Below, piece by piece: positions 18,601 through 26,834 of a stretch of DNA of 36,043 bases. This DNA is from Bacteroidetes bacterium UBA6661 (GTDB lineage: Bacteria; Bacteroidota; Bacteroidia; AKYH767-A; OLB10): the NCBI GenBank assembly GCA_002455375.1, contig DKKR01000049.1:5851-41893 (forward strand), written 5' to 3'. How positions within the stretch are numbered: position 1 is the stretch's first letter; each line of letters begins with the position of its first letter. Both the position numbers and the translations under genes were made by a program. The notes below the pieces were generated by a model. That model was given only the letters and a program-made list of their open reading frames with translations, had not been told where the DNA came from and did no database searches.

Positions 18601-19005
18601 ACCATCAAAATAAATGAGAACCTTATTCCCAATTACCTTTGTCATTCCACCAATATTATACGTCTGATCATCTAATTCAAGTCCGATATTTGTCTGTTTA
18701 AGATCGCTTAGTTTATTAAAAACCACTATCTGAAAACGTGACGAACTTCGATAATCCAAAGTGCGCTCCATGGCATCCATTTCATTCTGTGCCTGCTCGG
18801 CAACATAGGTGGCTAATTCTTTTCCTCCTACATAATTATAAACATCGTAGTTTTTAAATCTGTAAAATGTCCAGTAAAAATCATTGTATTGTACACGGTT
18901 TTTTCCAAAAGACAACTGCGAGCCCTGATAAAATTGTGCATCTGCAGAATGCAATATAGTAATGGTAAATAAGAACGTGAATACAGCTTTGAAAAATGGC
19001 TTCAC
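15697..19005 (-). CDS. Large exported protein: pseudo-peptidase MA-like domain, TolB-like propeller, C-terminal outer-membrane barrel
   Basis: This 1102-residue protein has a signal peptide ending near ADAQ (residues 21-24). Residues about 40-230 resemble the peptidase-MA (gluzincin) fold, but where HExxH is expected the sequence is ARALLEQ (149-155), and the second-site WxxEG reads WYTQG (177-181), so it is probably inactive. Residues about 300-520 form a TolB/PD40-type beta-propeller, with repeats such as SYSPDGSKLLMSA and IIFSSNRSNDT. A low-complexity Lys/Glu/Thr linker precedes a region of alternating strands to the C-terminus that ends in LALGLDF. A terminal aromatic residue and aromatic-alternating strands fit an outer-membrane surface-antigen-type barrel. 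Related Bacteroidota proteins are often named TolB, which is only partly correct. Function unknown; an outer-membrane assembly or surface role is inferred. Confidence 0.8.
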   Translation of the reverse strand: MKPFFKAVFTFLFTITILHSADAQFYQGSQLSFGKNRVQYNDFYWTFYRFKNYDVYNYVGGKELATYVAEQAQNEMDAMERTLDYRSSSRFQIVVFNKLSDLKQTNIGLELDDQTYNIGGMTKVIGNKVLIYFDGNHQHLQEQIRAGMARALLEQLFYGGNIRERLQASILLNLPQWYTQGLVTYLSKGWTSEDDNKLRDYIMTEKKPVLNKLIERDEIFAGQSLWHYIITTYGEASLSNLVYMTRINRSLESGFVFVLGVRLKQLSADWLSYHTKKYQEFEKNKLPIAAIPLKIKEKNKLIYQVKSDPFGNRVSYVTNKRGRYKVKIADAKTGKRTCADRGGYVSLTTENDQSFPVTAWHPSGKILAIVKEQKGNIILNLFNTETKKSDFSEIMSFSKILSMNYSPDGSKLLMSAVQKGQSDIYVFNVRGRNFDQITNDVYDDLYPQYDISGSKIIFSSNRSNDTLGVDVKQNPPQNNFDLFMADLYNREGNLLRITHSPEDETFPVMSDSLRISYLSDKNGVINRFVSEMDSTISFIDTTEHYRYFFRHYALTNSNRNILEQDFSARKNKFTELAVNNGRYRIYLKDNMPFDKSKTFDLSYVSQSVFKPKPEITNPKTVETQTRIVTSEPSHKKDSAAIDVSNYVFQSEFKSKKKKEEPIENKSVATDTTKIVQEQVKLQPDSNGVELTPDSAIFRMPKQRNYDISFSSDYILTQLDNSLFNTTYQPYTGGAVYFDPGMNALFKIGMSDLMNDYKISGAFRIGFDFNSNEYLLMIESLKKRIDKQILFSRQSKLFSVSDLDVLRTHTYNLKYSGKYPFSEISAVKGTIDARMDKTIYVATEKAQLEKSDIINYWASIKGEYIFDNTINKALNLYNGTRFKIFAEAFRKINKPEKMVYIIGADFRHYVKVHRQIIWANRLSASTSLGKQKLIYYLGSQDNVIVPGNNFNNEISVDKNEEYVFQTLASPMRGFKQNIRNGSSFALFNSELRIPVFQYLLNRPIRSDLIRNFQAVVFFDAGTAWSGESPFSDKNGLNEEVIGGGGSNPVTVTVIKQIQPIVGAYGFGFRSRIFGYFIRADWGFGIDDRQVQKPLFNLALGLDF

Positions 19006-19027
19006 CTTTTTTGTTTTATGTGATATG

Positions 19028-19035
19028 CGAAAGTA
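19028..19035 (-). promoter_or_regulatory. -7 promoter box (TACTTTCG) of the propeller/barrel gene
   Basis: The minus strand reads TACTTTCG, one base from TAnnTTTG, 22 bases before the ATG at 19005. The same TACTTTCG box precedes the ACMSD gene. Confidence 0.45.
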
Positions 19036-19073
19036 GTTAATTTGAACTTTACTTAAGTCGGAAAATTAAAACA

Positions 19074-19105
19074 TAAAAAAAGGGCTGTTTTTGTGAACAG
19101 CCCTT
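19074..19105 (-). terminator. Rho-independent terminator after the reprolysin-like protease gene
   Basis: A perfect 10-base stem, AAGGGCTGTT at 19080-19089 with AACAGCCCTT at 19096-19105, closes a 6-base loop. On the minus strand it is followed by a run of T (19081-19074). It lies 20 bases after the stop codon of the protease gene. Confidence 0.85.
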
Positions 19106-19124
19106 GAATTACTATCAAAGTATT

Positions 19125-21371
19125 TTACTTAATAATTATTTTACGTTCTGCTGTTCCGTTTTCTGTTTCTGCCTTCAGAAAATATAAACCTGCAGGCAGT
19201 TGTGCTACATTCAACGCAACCTGTGCTGCAGCATCTTTAGCTGCTATTGTTTGTGACAACACAAGTTGTCCGTTGACACTGAATAAACGTAAACTCAATT
19301 CGCCATGATTACTGTTACCTATATAAACCAACAACTCATTGTCCGCAGGATTAGGATAGGTGGTAAGCTGACTCAAGCTGTTGACTTCATTAATTCCAAC
19401 AGGTGCTGTAATGGTAAATGTTTTGTTGTTAATATCAAAAAATATAGAACCTGTACTAGCACCTTCAACCCACATTCTGCAAATATTAGATTGGTTATTG
19501 GGAACAGTAAAAGTATAGCTGCCGTTGTTGGCAACATTGGTTGCAATTGTAATGGGAAAGGTTGTTCCATTATTAATCGAAAGGTAGATATTTACAAACT
19601 GCTCATTAAATGGTGCAGCATCTGTGCCTCCTACTTCCCATGTAACTGTTTGTGTACTTAAAGCAGGCCATGATATACCTGTTACATTTGGATAGGTAAT
19701 GGCAAAAGGTGCAGCAGTCTGAACAATATTTACTGTTGTAATTGTATCGTTATAAGTTACGCCTCCGCCATTGGGTTTGTTATCTCTTGCTGTAAGTCTG
19801 AAATGTAAAGAGCGGGCATAAGATGTTATCAACTCACCTTTGGCATTTACCTGATTAAGTAATACAGAAAGTTTTGGAAACAAACGTAGTGCTGAAGTTG
19901 AAGGAGCATAGCTACGATACATTGGTGCATTACCTGTTGGTAAACTCCATGCGCCTGCAGGACCCAAATCAAACTGCTCCCAACTGAAAGTTATGGAATC
20001 ACCATCAGGGTCGCTGCCATAGCCATCTAATTTAAATGCCGTGCCTACAGGAACATTAAATATGCCTCCGCCACTAACAGTAGGTGCATTGTTAAACGTG
20101 ATAGTATTTACAGGACAAGAGTTGCCTGTTGACAAGGTTGAATAATCAACAATCTCATCAAAACTTTTTGTATGAAAATAAGCTATACTGTGTGCAGCCA
20201 AATCATCAGAACCACAAATACCCGCATAACCCATAATGGTTACACCGCTACCGGGTTCAAATGCTGCACTTGCTTCTCGGTTACCCTGGCAACTTCCTGT
20301 TACACTATTAAATGTGTGATTGCCCCCAAACTGATGTCCCATTTCATGAGCAACATAGTCAATATTAAAAGGGTCATTGATAGGAGCAGATGATCCTGTC
20401 ACACCCTTGGCCTTATCTGCAGTTTTACAGATACAACCTAAGTAGGCAATGCCTCCGCCACCAGTACTAAAAACATGACCAATATCGTAATTGGGGGTAC
20501 CAATAAAAAAGTTTACTACGGATTGATTTTGCCCCAGCATACTTCCGCCATTGTTATTGGTATAAGGGTCGGTGTTGGCATCAAGAAAAATTAAAGTATC
20601 AGTGTTAGCAATTAAATTAAGTCTGACATCTACTTCCGATTCATAAACACCTGTAACACGATTGACAGATGTTACCATTCCTGACAATGCGCCTGCTTTT
20701 GTTCCGCCATAATATGCAGCATACTCACCGGTGCAGGCCAATGCCAAACGATAGGTACGTAAATTTGTTCCTATGGAACGGTTCATAGCAGGCAAAGAGT
20801 TTGTTAATGCCTTATTTGTACCTTGACCTTGTTGTAAGTCGTCAAATTCACAAACCATACTACTTTGCGATTGTGTAAAATCTTTTCTGAAGTAAACTAA
20901 ATAATCAGAGGTTGTTTGCATGGAATAAGGGTCAATATAAATATCGTTTTCTGCTGTTCTAATTAATGCATGAAATCCCCATTGTGTAAAATCTATACGA
21001 ACCCATGAAGGTTGGTTGTTAATTCCACTGCCTGAATATGTTTTAATAAATGGATATTTAGCTGCCAGTTCAGGTTGCATAATGGGCGACTCTACCATAG
21101 AGAAGCTATTCCAACTGCCATCGGGCATAGGTAATGTAATAACAACCGTTGATTGCTTTGCTGCCATGGTAAACTCTAATGGTGCATTGAGCAATTGATT
21201 TTTCAATCCTTGTACATCAAGTGTATAAACCATATATTTATCAGGAACAATCTGACGTTTGCCTGATAGCATTTCTTGCGTTTCTGACTTAACAGTCCAG
21301 AAATTACTTGCCAACGTTTGTGCCCCTAGCAGAATTACAAATATTGTGCTTAGTGTTAAACTTTTTCTCAT
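19125..21371 (-). CDS. Reprolysin-like (M12B-type) zinc metalloprotease with T9SS type A sorting domain
   Basis: This 748-residue protein is a predicted secreted protease. It has a signal peptide (starting MRKSLTLSTIFVILLG, cleavage near residue 22), a pro-region, and a metzincin catalytic domain with HEMGHQFGGNH (residues 342-352). This is the HExxHxxGxxH zinc site, with a later GYAGICG that may serve as the Met-turn region. Beta-rich, Fn3/Ig-like segments follow. The last 79 residues (from TTYPNPAD) form a type A T9SS C-terminal domain ending in KIIIK, which sends the protein through the type IX system. I chose ATG 21371; an upstream start at 21470 adds 33 residues that are not signal-like and runs through a promoter box. 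A terminator follows the gene. Confidence 0.92.
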   Translation of the reverse strand: MRKSLTLSTIFVILLGAQTLASNFWTVKSETQEMLSGKRQIVPDKYMVYTLDVQGLKNQLLNAPLEFTMAAKQSTVVITLPMPDGSWNSFSMVESPIMQPELAAKYPFIKTYSGSGINNQPSWVRIDFTQWGFHALIRTAENDIYIDPYSMQTTSDYLVYFRKDFTQSQSSMVCEFDDLQQGQGTNKALTNSLPAMNRSIGTNLRTYRLALACTGEYAAYYGGTKAGALSGMVTSVNRVTGVYESEVDVRLNLIANTDTLIFLDANTDPYTNNNGGSMLGQNQSVVNFFIGTPNYDIGHVFSTGGGGIAYLGCICKTADKAKGVTGSSAPINDPFNIDYVAHEMGHQFGGNHTFNSVTGSCQGNREASAAFEPGSGVTIMGYAGICGSDDLAAHSIAYFHTKSFDEIVDYSTLSTGNSCPVNTITFNNAPTVSGGGIFNVPVGTAFKLDGYGSDPDGDSITFSWEQFDLGPAGAWSLPTGNAPMYRSYAPSTSALRLFPKLSVLLNQVNAKGELITSYARSLHFRLTARDNKPNGGGVTYNDTITTVNIVQTAAPFAITYPNVTGISWPALSTQTVTWEVGGTDAAPFNEQFVNIYLSINNGTTFPITIATNVANNGSYTFTVPNNQSNICRMWVEGASTGSIFFDINNKTFTITAPVGINEVNSLSQLTTYPNPADNELLVYIGNSNHGELSLRLFSVNGQLVLSQTIAAKDAAAQVALNVAQLPAGLYFLKAETENGTAERKIIIK

Positions 21372-21391
21372 GTTTGAATAAATTGAAGTTG

Positions 21392-21399
21392 CGAATGTA
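21392..21399 (-). promoter_or_regulatory. -7 promoter box (TACATTCG) of the reprolysin-like protease gene
   Basis: The minus strand reads TACATTCG, one base from TAnnTTTG, 20 bases before the ATG at 21371. It supports that start over the longer alternative. Confidence 0.45.
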
Positions 21400-21453
21400 G
21401 AACAAAGGCTGTAAAATATAACATCCGGATAACAAATAATTAAAAATATTACC

Positions 21454-22206
21454 TCATAATGATGCTGCAATCCCTTTTGCCAACAAAGGAAAACACTTTA
21501 AAATAATTTCGTCCATCTGATTTACGTTTGATGGAATTACAGCAATGGCATAGTTTCCATTGATTAGTTTTCCTGTTTTATCATAGATGGTAAAATGAAG
21601 TCTGATTTCACGTTCATATACTTTATTGGCAATATCCAAGCAGTTTTTATAATTGGTTTTAATCTCAAATTGTGTAAGAAAAACAAAAAGGTCTGTATTG
21701 AATCGCTCACTCAAATCGGCTAATACTTTTTTATTCTGAATATCGGCTTTCATGTAGCGGTTGTGTATATCAGTATTCAGATAATTGGTTGCTGTACGCG
21801 AATCGGTAAGTGTTTTATCTGATGTTGCATTCATCAAACTTTCGGGTGATCGCGTAATAGGTGTGGCATAATCAAATGCTGTTTGGCTGAACAAATCGCC
21901 TGCTGACTGAATATAGGCAGGAACGGTGTCGTTCTGTAAGAGTGAAATTGTAGGATAATGTCTCTTTAATTCACGCCAGGTAAACCATTCGCTGCGATTG
22001 TGAAAATAATTACGTATTGTTTCGGGGTCTTTTCGGGTTTCTTCAGCAATATCTTTATCGGCATCAGACAAATAAAAACGTGGGTCGTAGGGAATAAGCA
22101 AAATACGATGTTCAATACTGTCTTTCTTTTCTGTCTTATTATCCTGTGCTTTCACACCTGTAAAAGTCAATAGTGACAATATTATACAAACAAAACGCTT
22201 CAACAT
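21454..22206 (-). CDS. Exported protein of unknown function
   Basis: This 250-residue protein starts with a clear signal peptide (MLKRFVCIILSLLTFTGVKAQ), so it acts outside the cytoplasm. I do not recognise the family. The mature part begins with an ILLIPYDPRFYLSDAD segment, has a Tyr/Arg/Trp-rich middle, and ends in a region with alternating strands and helices (DLFVFLTQFEIKT, REIRLHFTIYDKTGKLI). No cysteines suggest disulphides or metal binding in a clear pattern, and no catalytic motif is seen. The start at 22206 is chosen because the upstream TTG at 22227 overlaps a TATTTTTG promoter box. It lies 82 bases upstream of the protease gene and could share its transcript. Confidence 0.8.
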   Translation of the reverse strand: MLKRFVCIILSLLTFTGVKAQDNKTEKKDSIEHRILLIPYDPRFYLSDADKDIAEETRKDPETIRNYFHNRSEWFTWRELKRHYPTISLLQNDTVPAYIQSAGDLFSQTAFDYATPITRSPESLMNATSDKTLTDSRTATNYLNTDIHNRYMKADIQNKKVLADLSERFNTDLFVFLTQFEIKTNYKNCLDIANKVYEREIRLHFTIYDKTGKLINGNYAIAVIPSNVNQMDEIILKCFPLLAKGIAASL

Positions 22207-22224
22207 AATTACTTTTTTGTCATA

Positions 22225-22232
22225 CAAAAATA
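22225..22232 (-). promoter_or_regulatory. -7 promoter box (TATTTTTG) of the unknown exported protein gene
   Basis: The minus strand reads TATTTTTG, an exact TAnnTTTG match, 18 bases before the ATG at 22206. Confidence 0.55.
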
Positions 22233-22397
22233 AATAGCGGTAACATGCTTAGCAGTTGCTTATCGTCAACTTATCAAAATGTTACTGTTAGTACAATTAG
22301 GTAGCAGAACTTGATGTGCTTTTATACGCTTTGTGTGGAAACAAAATGTTGCTTTTTTCAAATCTACATTTGCGCAATCCATGTAAAATAAAAATGT

Positions 22398-24419
22398 TCA
22401 TCGCAACAACATTACTGTTCCTGTTTTAATAATGGGATCTGTTGGATTGTTCATCCGAATGGAATATATGTACGTTCCTAAAGGCAGCAGTTGATTTTTA
22501 AAACGGCCATTCCATTGTGGCTTTCCAGTTTCTGAAAAAAGCAATTGTCCCCAACGGTTAAAAATCTGAAGCGTATAATCCTGCATTTCTGCTCCAATTG
22601 GAGCAAACCAATCATTTAGTCCATTGGCATCAGGTGTAAATGAGGAGGGAATAAAAAAACTCATTGTTGTTTTGATATCTACCGGTACTTCTGTTGTATC
22701 ACGGCAGCCATCACTACTAACCGTAATGAGTTGCACCAGATAAATACCACTGCCTACATAAACATGTTGTGGACTTATATCAACAGACTGTGTACTGTCT
22801 CCAAAGTTCCAGTAATTATAGGTGTTGCCCACCGATAGATTGGTAAACTGTTGTAGCGCATTGATGCTATTTACCGAAACAGTGTTTGTAATGAATGAAG
22901 CAACGGTAGGCTGCAACACTGTTGCAACTTGTGTATTGGAAATTGCACCGGAATCGATTACGCAAATAGAATTACTGATGAGTTGCACCGAGACGCTGTC
23001 ACCATTGTTAAGTTGATTCGTAATATAGTCAGGATAATTATTAGAAATTGCTTGTCCGTTAATATACCATTGGTATGTTGGATTATTTCCTGCAAACTGT
23101 GTAGTAGCATTAAACCGAATGGCTGTTCCTGTACAGATTGCTGTATCAGGAAACATACTCAGCGTAATGGATGGAAGTTGGTTGTGAGAAATTGATTTTA
23201 CGAGTATAGTAAAAACATAGGTGTTTGTTTTTGAAGGACAACCATTATCTGTTATTGCTACTGTAAACATATAGGGAAACGGAGCTGCCTGTCCACAAAT
23301 TGTTTTCCAGCAAAACTGTGCTGTATTATTGTTTGGTGCTGTATTCACAACAAACAAGGCAGGCGGATTGTTGAGTGCTGCATCAAAAAGATTGCCTGTT
23401 GCCGAAATGTTTATTTGATTGTTTTCAGCGTCAGCAAATGTAAGTGGAAAACAAAGTGAATCACCCTCATCAATCTGATAGTTTAAAACAACAGGTGAAG
23501 TTAATTGTGGTGCCGTGTTATAGGAGCATGCCGCAACTATCACCTGCATGTCGTGCCTTGTTCCGGAAAGCAGTGTTCCATTTCTGTACTCTTCTACTTC
23601 AACAGTCAAAACATACAATCCCTGATTGGGTGAAGAGATGGTCAGCAGTCCGGTTTGTGAATCTAAACTACAAATGCCTCCTGCACCAAAAGGACTTGTG
23701 TAACTATAACCCGGGCTGTAAATGACCGTAGGTAACGGAAATAAAAAGTATAAGTTTAAATTAATATCCTGATAGGTCATTAAATTGTTTACACCTAAAT
23801 TGCCATAAGGCCTCACTAATTTATAGGCCAAACTATCTCCATCACTGTCAAATGCCAGGTTACTTAACTGAACTGTATCCAAATTACAGATGAAAGGTGT
23901 GGGCAAACTCGAAAACTGTGGTGTGGAGTTAGAAATACCTGCCGGAATCATGCTGTAAAAAAATATACCTGTGCTATCAGGCTGAATCAGATTATTGATA
24001 CTTACATTTCGTGCCCCATCATTTAAAAACAAGTGCCAGGTTGTATCCTCCGACAATATTACTGTTGCTTCATAGTATGCTTTTTCTACACACCAATTGT
24101 TGTTATAATAACAAGTTGTGTCTAATACCGGAAGTGTTACCGGTTGTGTGTTTATCTTATCGAGCGAAATTTGCGTATATAATCTTTTATAGTTGGTGTT
24201 GGAAGAGTCATAACAAATATAAAGATCATAAAACGTTTGAAATTGTGCAGCCGAAGTATCGCAGTTGCGGTAATAATTGAGACTTATCTTGTAAACCTTT
24301 TTCTGTTGCTGTGGTACACTTCCTATAAGCGTATAGGTAAACTCGCCACCCATAATATGAGTTGCCTGACCTGTATTACAGAGCAGAATAAAAATAAGTA
24401 TTGCAATTATACTTTTCAT
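22398..24419 (-). CDS. Exported PKD-domain protein with T9SS type B (gliding-motility-type) sorting domain
   Basis: This 673-residue surface protein has a signal peptide (MKSIIAILIFILLCNTGQA) followed by THIMGGEFTY, an N-terminal start common in large Bacteroidota adhesin-like proteins. The middle is beta-rich with cadherin/Ig-like traits, for example FDSDGDSLAYKLV, which may bind calcium. A PKD domain lies at about residues 500-580, with YWNFGDST and the following HVYVGSGIYLVQL. The last ~86 residues form a type B C-terminal domain: FIPSSFTPDANGLND, LQIFNRWGQLLFS and PLGTYIYSIR, as in gliding-motility-associated proteins. I chose ATG 24419; an ATG at 24488 would add 23 charged residues before the signal. 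Its ligand is unknown; adhesion is likely. Confidence 0.9.
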   Translation of the reverse strand: MKSIIAILIFILLCNTGQATHIMGGEFTYTLIGSVPQQQKKVYKISLNYYRNCDTSAAQFQTFYDLYICYDSSNTNYKRLYTQISLDKINTQPVTLPVLDTTCYYNNNWCVEKAYYEATVILSEDTTWHLFLNDGARNVSINNLIQPDSTGIFFYSMIPAGISNSTPQFSSLPTPFICNLDTVQLSNLAFDSDGDSLAYKLVRPYGNLGVNNLMTYQDINLNLYFLFPLPTVIYSPGYSYTSPFGAGGICSLDSQTGLLTISSPNQGLYVLTVEVEEYRNGTLLSGTRHDMQVIVAACSYNTAPQLTSPVVLNYQIDEGDSLCFPLTFADAENNQINISATGNLFDAALNNPPALFVVNTAPNNNTAQFCWKTICGQAAPFPYMFTVAITDNGCPSKTNTYVFTILVKSISHNQLPSITLSMFPDTAICTGTAIRFNATTQFAGNNPTYQWYINGQAISNNYPDYITNQLNNGDSVSVQLISNSICVIDSGAISNTQVATVLQPTVASFITNTVSVNSINALQQFTNLSVGNTYNYWNFGDSTQSVDISPQHVYVGSGIYLVQLITVSSDGCRDTTEVPVDIKTTMSFFIPSSFTPDANGLNDWFAPIGAEMQDYTLQIFNRWGQLLFSETGKPQWNGRFKNQLLPLGTYIYSIRMNNPTDPIIKTGTVMLLR

Positions 24420-24633
24420 AACAACAATATTATCAAGACGTTTTCTGATAAAAATACGTTGTCTAAAAATAATAAATCTCTGTTTCATTTACTATTCCCT
24501 CTTCATCTTTTTGCCATTTTGTTTCAAATGTCTGATAAATACCACAATTTTAGAAAGACCGGTTACATCATACGGCACAAAGTGAATTGAGGATTTAGGC
24601 AACTTATATGCTTTCTATGTCTCCCAAAAATTT

Positions 24634-24641
24634 TACTTTTG
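24634..24641 (+). promoter_or_regulatory. -7 promoter box (TACTTTTG) of ruvB-queG
   Basis: TACTTTTG is an exact TAnnTTTG match that ends only six bases before the ruvB ATG at 24648. Transcription would start at or next to the A of ATG, so the mRNA is predicted to be leaderless or nearly so. Confidence 0.6.
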
Positions 24642-24647
24642 TGGTAC

Positions 24648-25688
24648 ATGAGTATCAATAAAAATCTTGATCCGGCAAGTGAAAATTTAAGTACAGCCGA
24701 AAAAGAAATAGAACGGGCATTAAGGCCGTTAAGCTTCAATGATTTTGCAGGTCAGCGCAAGGTAACAGAAAACCTTACTGTATTTGTAAAAGCAGCTGTG
24801 CAGCGTGGTGAAGCGCTTGATCATGTTTTACTCCATGGTCCTCCCGGTTTGGGCAAAACAACATTAGCCAACATTATTGCAAATGAACTTAACGTAAAAA
24901 TAAAAGTTACTTCAGGGCCTGTACTTGACAAACCTGGCGACCTTGCAGGCTTACTCACCAACCTGCAAGCTAACGATGTGTTGTTTATTGATGAGATTCA
25001 CCGTTTAAGTCCTATTGTGGAAGAATATCTTTATTCTGCCATGGAAGATTATAAAATTGATATCATGATTGAAAGCGGACCGCATGCACGCTCGGTTCAG
25101 CTTAAAATAAATCCTTTTACACTCATCGGTGCTACTACACGTTCCGGATTGCTTACTTCGCCATTGCGTGCACGGTTTGGCATCAACTCGCGCCTTGAAT
25201 ATTACGATGCACGATTATTAGAAGACATTGTAATGCGCTCTGCATCTATTCTGAAAACAGCTATTGATGAAGAAGCTGCCTTTGAGATTGCCCGTAGAAG
25301 CCGTGGTACTCCTCGTATTGCCAATGCACTGCTGAGACGCATTCGTGATTTTGCACAGATAAAAGGTAATGGAACCATAAATATTGAAATTGCACGCTAC
25401 GGACTTCAGGCTCTCAATGTTGACATTGATGGTTTAGACGAAATGGACAACAGAATTCTTAATGCCATTATCGAAAAATTTAAAGGAGGACCGGTAGGAC
25501 TGAACACCATAGCCACTGCTGTTGGTGAAGAAGCAGGCACTATTGAAGAAGTGTATGAGCCTTTTTTAATTATGGAAGGTTTTTTGATGCGTACACCACG
25601 CGGACGCGAAGCAACAGAAAAAGCTTTTAAACATCTTGGCAAAAATTCTTTAAAGCAGAGGGGAACATTGTTTGACTCTGAGTCTTAA
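24648..25688 (+). CDS. ruvB: Holliday junction branch migration helicase RuvB
   Basis: This 346-residue AAA+ motor drives branch migration together with RuvA. It has Walker A GPPGLGKT (residues 64-71), Walker B DEIH (115-118), sensor 1 GATTR (161-165) and the LRARFG arginine region (173-178). The C-terminal winged-helix domain contains GGPVGLNTIA and TPRGREAT. The length is normal for the family. I chose ATG 24648; a TTG at 24639 would begin inside the -7 box. queG starts 6 bases after its stop, so the two form an operon. ruvA and ruvC are not in the window, which is common in Bacteroidota. Confidence 0.97.
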   Translation: MSINKNLDPASENLSTAEKEIERALRPLSFNDFAGQRKVTENLTVFVKAAVQRGEALDHVLLHGPPGLGKTTLANIIANELNVKIKVTSGPVLDKPGDLAGLLTNLQANDVLFIDEIHRLSPIVEEYLYSAMEDYKIDIMIESGPHARSVQLKINPFTLIGATTRSGLLTSPLRARFGINSRLEYYDARLLEDIVMRSASILKTAIDEEAAFEIARRSRGTPRIANALLRRIRDFAQIKGNGTINIEIARYGLQALNVDIDGLDEMDNRILNAIIEKFKGGPVGLNTIATAVGEEAGTIEEVYEPFLIMEGFLMRTPRGREATEKAFKHLGKNSLKQRGTLFDSES

Positions 25689-25694
25689 AAAACA

Positions 25695-26621
25695 ATGAAC
25701 CGCAGCCAGACAACAGCATGGGTTAAAGCCGAAGCATTAAAGTTAGGCTTCTCACATTGTGGTATCTCTAAAGCCGGTTTTCTGGAAGAAGAAGCACCAC
25801 GACTCGAACAATGGCTTAAAGCAAATATGCACGGCACCATGTCGTACATGGAACGCAATTTCGACAAGCGTTTAGACCCAACAAAATTAGTTGAAGGCTC
25901 CAAGAGTGTCATCTCCCTGCTTTTTAATTACTATCCTGAAAAAAAACAAAACCCAGAGGCGCCTCAGATTTCTAAATACGCCTATGGAACAGACTATCAT
26001 TTTGTAATTAAAGAAAAACTCTTTCAACTACTCGAACACATGCGACAGCATATAGGAGCAATTGATGGACGCGTTTTTGTTGACTCTGCACCTGTGTTAG
26101 ACAGAGCCTGGGCACGTAAAAGCGGATTGGGTTGGATAGGAAAAAATAATAATCTTATCAATCCGCAATCAGGTTCCTGGTATTTTATTGCAGAACTGAT
26201 TCTTGATATTGAACTCGATGCCGATGCTCCAATAAAAGATTATTGTGGTACTTGCACAAAATGTATTGATGCCTGCCCTACAGATGCTATTGTAATGCCG
26301 CATGTTGTTGATGGCAGTAAATGTATTTCATATCTTACTATTGAATTGAAAAACGAAATTCCTGTTTCTTTTAAGAACCAATTTAAAAACTGGATGTTTG
26401 GATGCGATATTTGTCAGGATGTGTGCCCGTGGAATCGCTTTGCAAAACCGCATCAGCATGAAGACCTAAAAGCAAATCATGAGTTTCTGGAGATGAATCA
26501 AAATGACTGGGAAGAACTAACAGAAGAAATTTTTAAAAAAAAATTTAAAGACTCTGCATTAAATCGTACAGGCTTTAAAGGTCTGATGCGTAACCTTGAT
26601 TTTTTAAATCAGAAAAAATAA
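25695..26621 (+). CDS. queG: Epoxyqueuosine reductase QueG
   Basis: This 308-residue cobalamin-dependent iron-sulphur enzyme reduces epoxyqueuosine to queuosine in tRNA, the last step of the pathway. Visible features are the VDSAPVLDR segment with the likely catalytic Asp136, WIGKN, and two 4Fe-4S ferredoxin motifs: CGTCTKCIDACP (Cys184, 187, 190, 194) and CDICQDVCPW (Cys237, 240, 244), with Cys210 as a further candidate ligand. The length is slightly shorter than E. coli QueG, which has an extra C-terminal HEAT region. It is cotranscribed with ruvB. Confidence 0.95.
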   Translation: MNRSQTTAWVKAEALKLGFSHCGISKAGFLEEEAPRLEQWLKANMHGTMSYMERNFDKRLDPTKLVEGSKSVISLLFNYYPEKKQNPEAPQISKYAYGTDYHFVIKEKLFQLLEHMRQHIGAIDGRVFVDSAPVLDRAWARKSGLGWIGKNNNLINPQSGSWYFIAELILDIELDADAPIKDYCGTCTKCIDACPTDAIVMPHVVDGSKCISYLTIELKNEIPVSFKNQFKNWMFGCDICQDVCPWNRFAKPHQHEDLKANHEFLEMNQNDWEELTEEIFKKKFKDSALNRTGFKGLMRNLDFLNQKK

Positions 26622-26627
26622 CAGAAA

Positions 26628-26834
26628 CTATCCCTGATGCGTAACCTTTCTGAAAACTTCTGTCAGCACATCAGAATATTTGTGACCGAAAGTTGCCAGA
26701 CACCAAACCATAAGCATCTTTCTTTCATCACTCTTCAGCCATCGCATGGCTTTAACCAATTCTTTTTTGAATAGCTTTTTATCAAAACTCACCTTGGTGA
26801 GGATTTCTTTGGTGTATTCGAACATTGGTTTCAT
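26628..26834 (-). CDS. Small conserved protein of unknown function
   Basis: This 68-residue protein (65 if the second ATG at 26825 is used) starts MKPMFEYTKEILTKVSFDK. It is Lys-rich and probably alpha-helical, with a conserved-looking pattern of KVSFDKKLFKKEL, MRWL and WCLATFGHKY. From memory, proteins of this shape and size occur widely in Bacteroidota as uncharacterised proteins; I could not check this here. There is no signal peptide, membrane helix or cysteine cluster. It converges on queG, with 6 bases between their stop codons. Confidence 0.7.
   Translation of the reverse strand: MKPMFEYTKEILTKVSFDKKLFKKELVKAMRWLKSDERKMLMVWCLATFGHKYSDVLTEVFRKVTHQG

Noticed and set aside
21372..21470. 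Longer N-terminus for the reprolysin-like protease
   Set aside because: The ATG at 21371 is followed by a good signal peptide and preceded by a TACATTCG box; the extension contains the box and is not signal-like.
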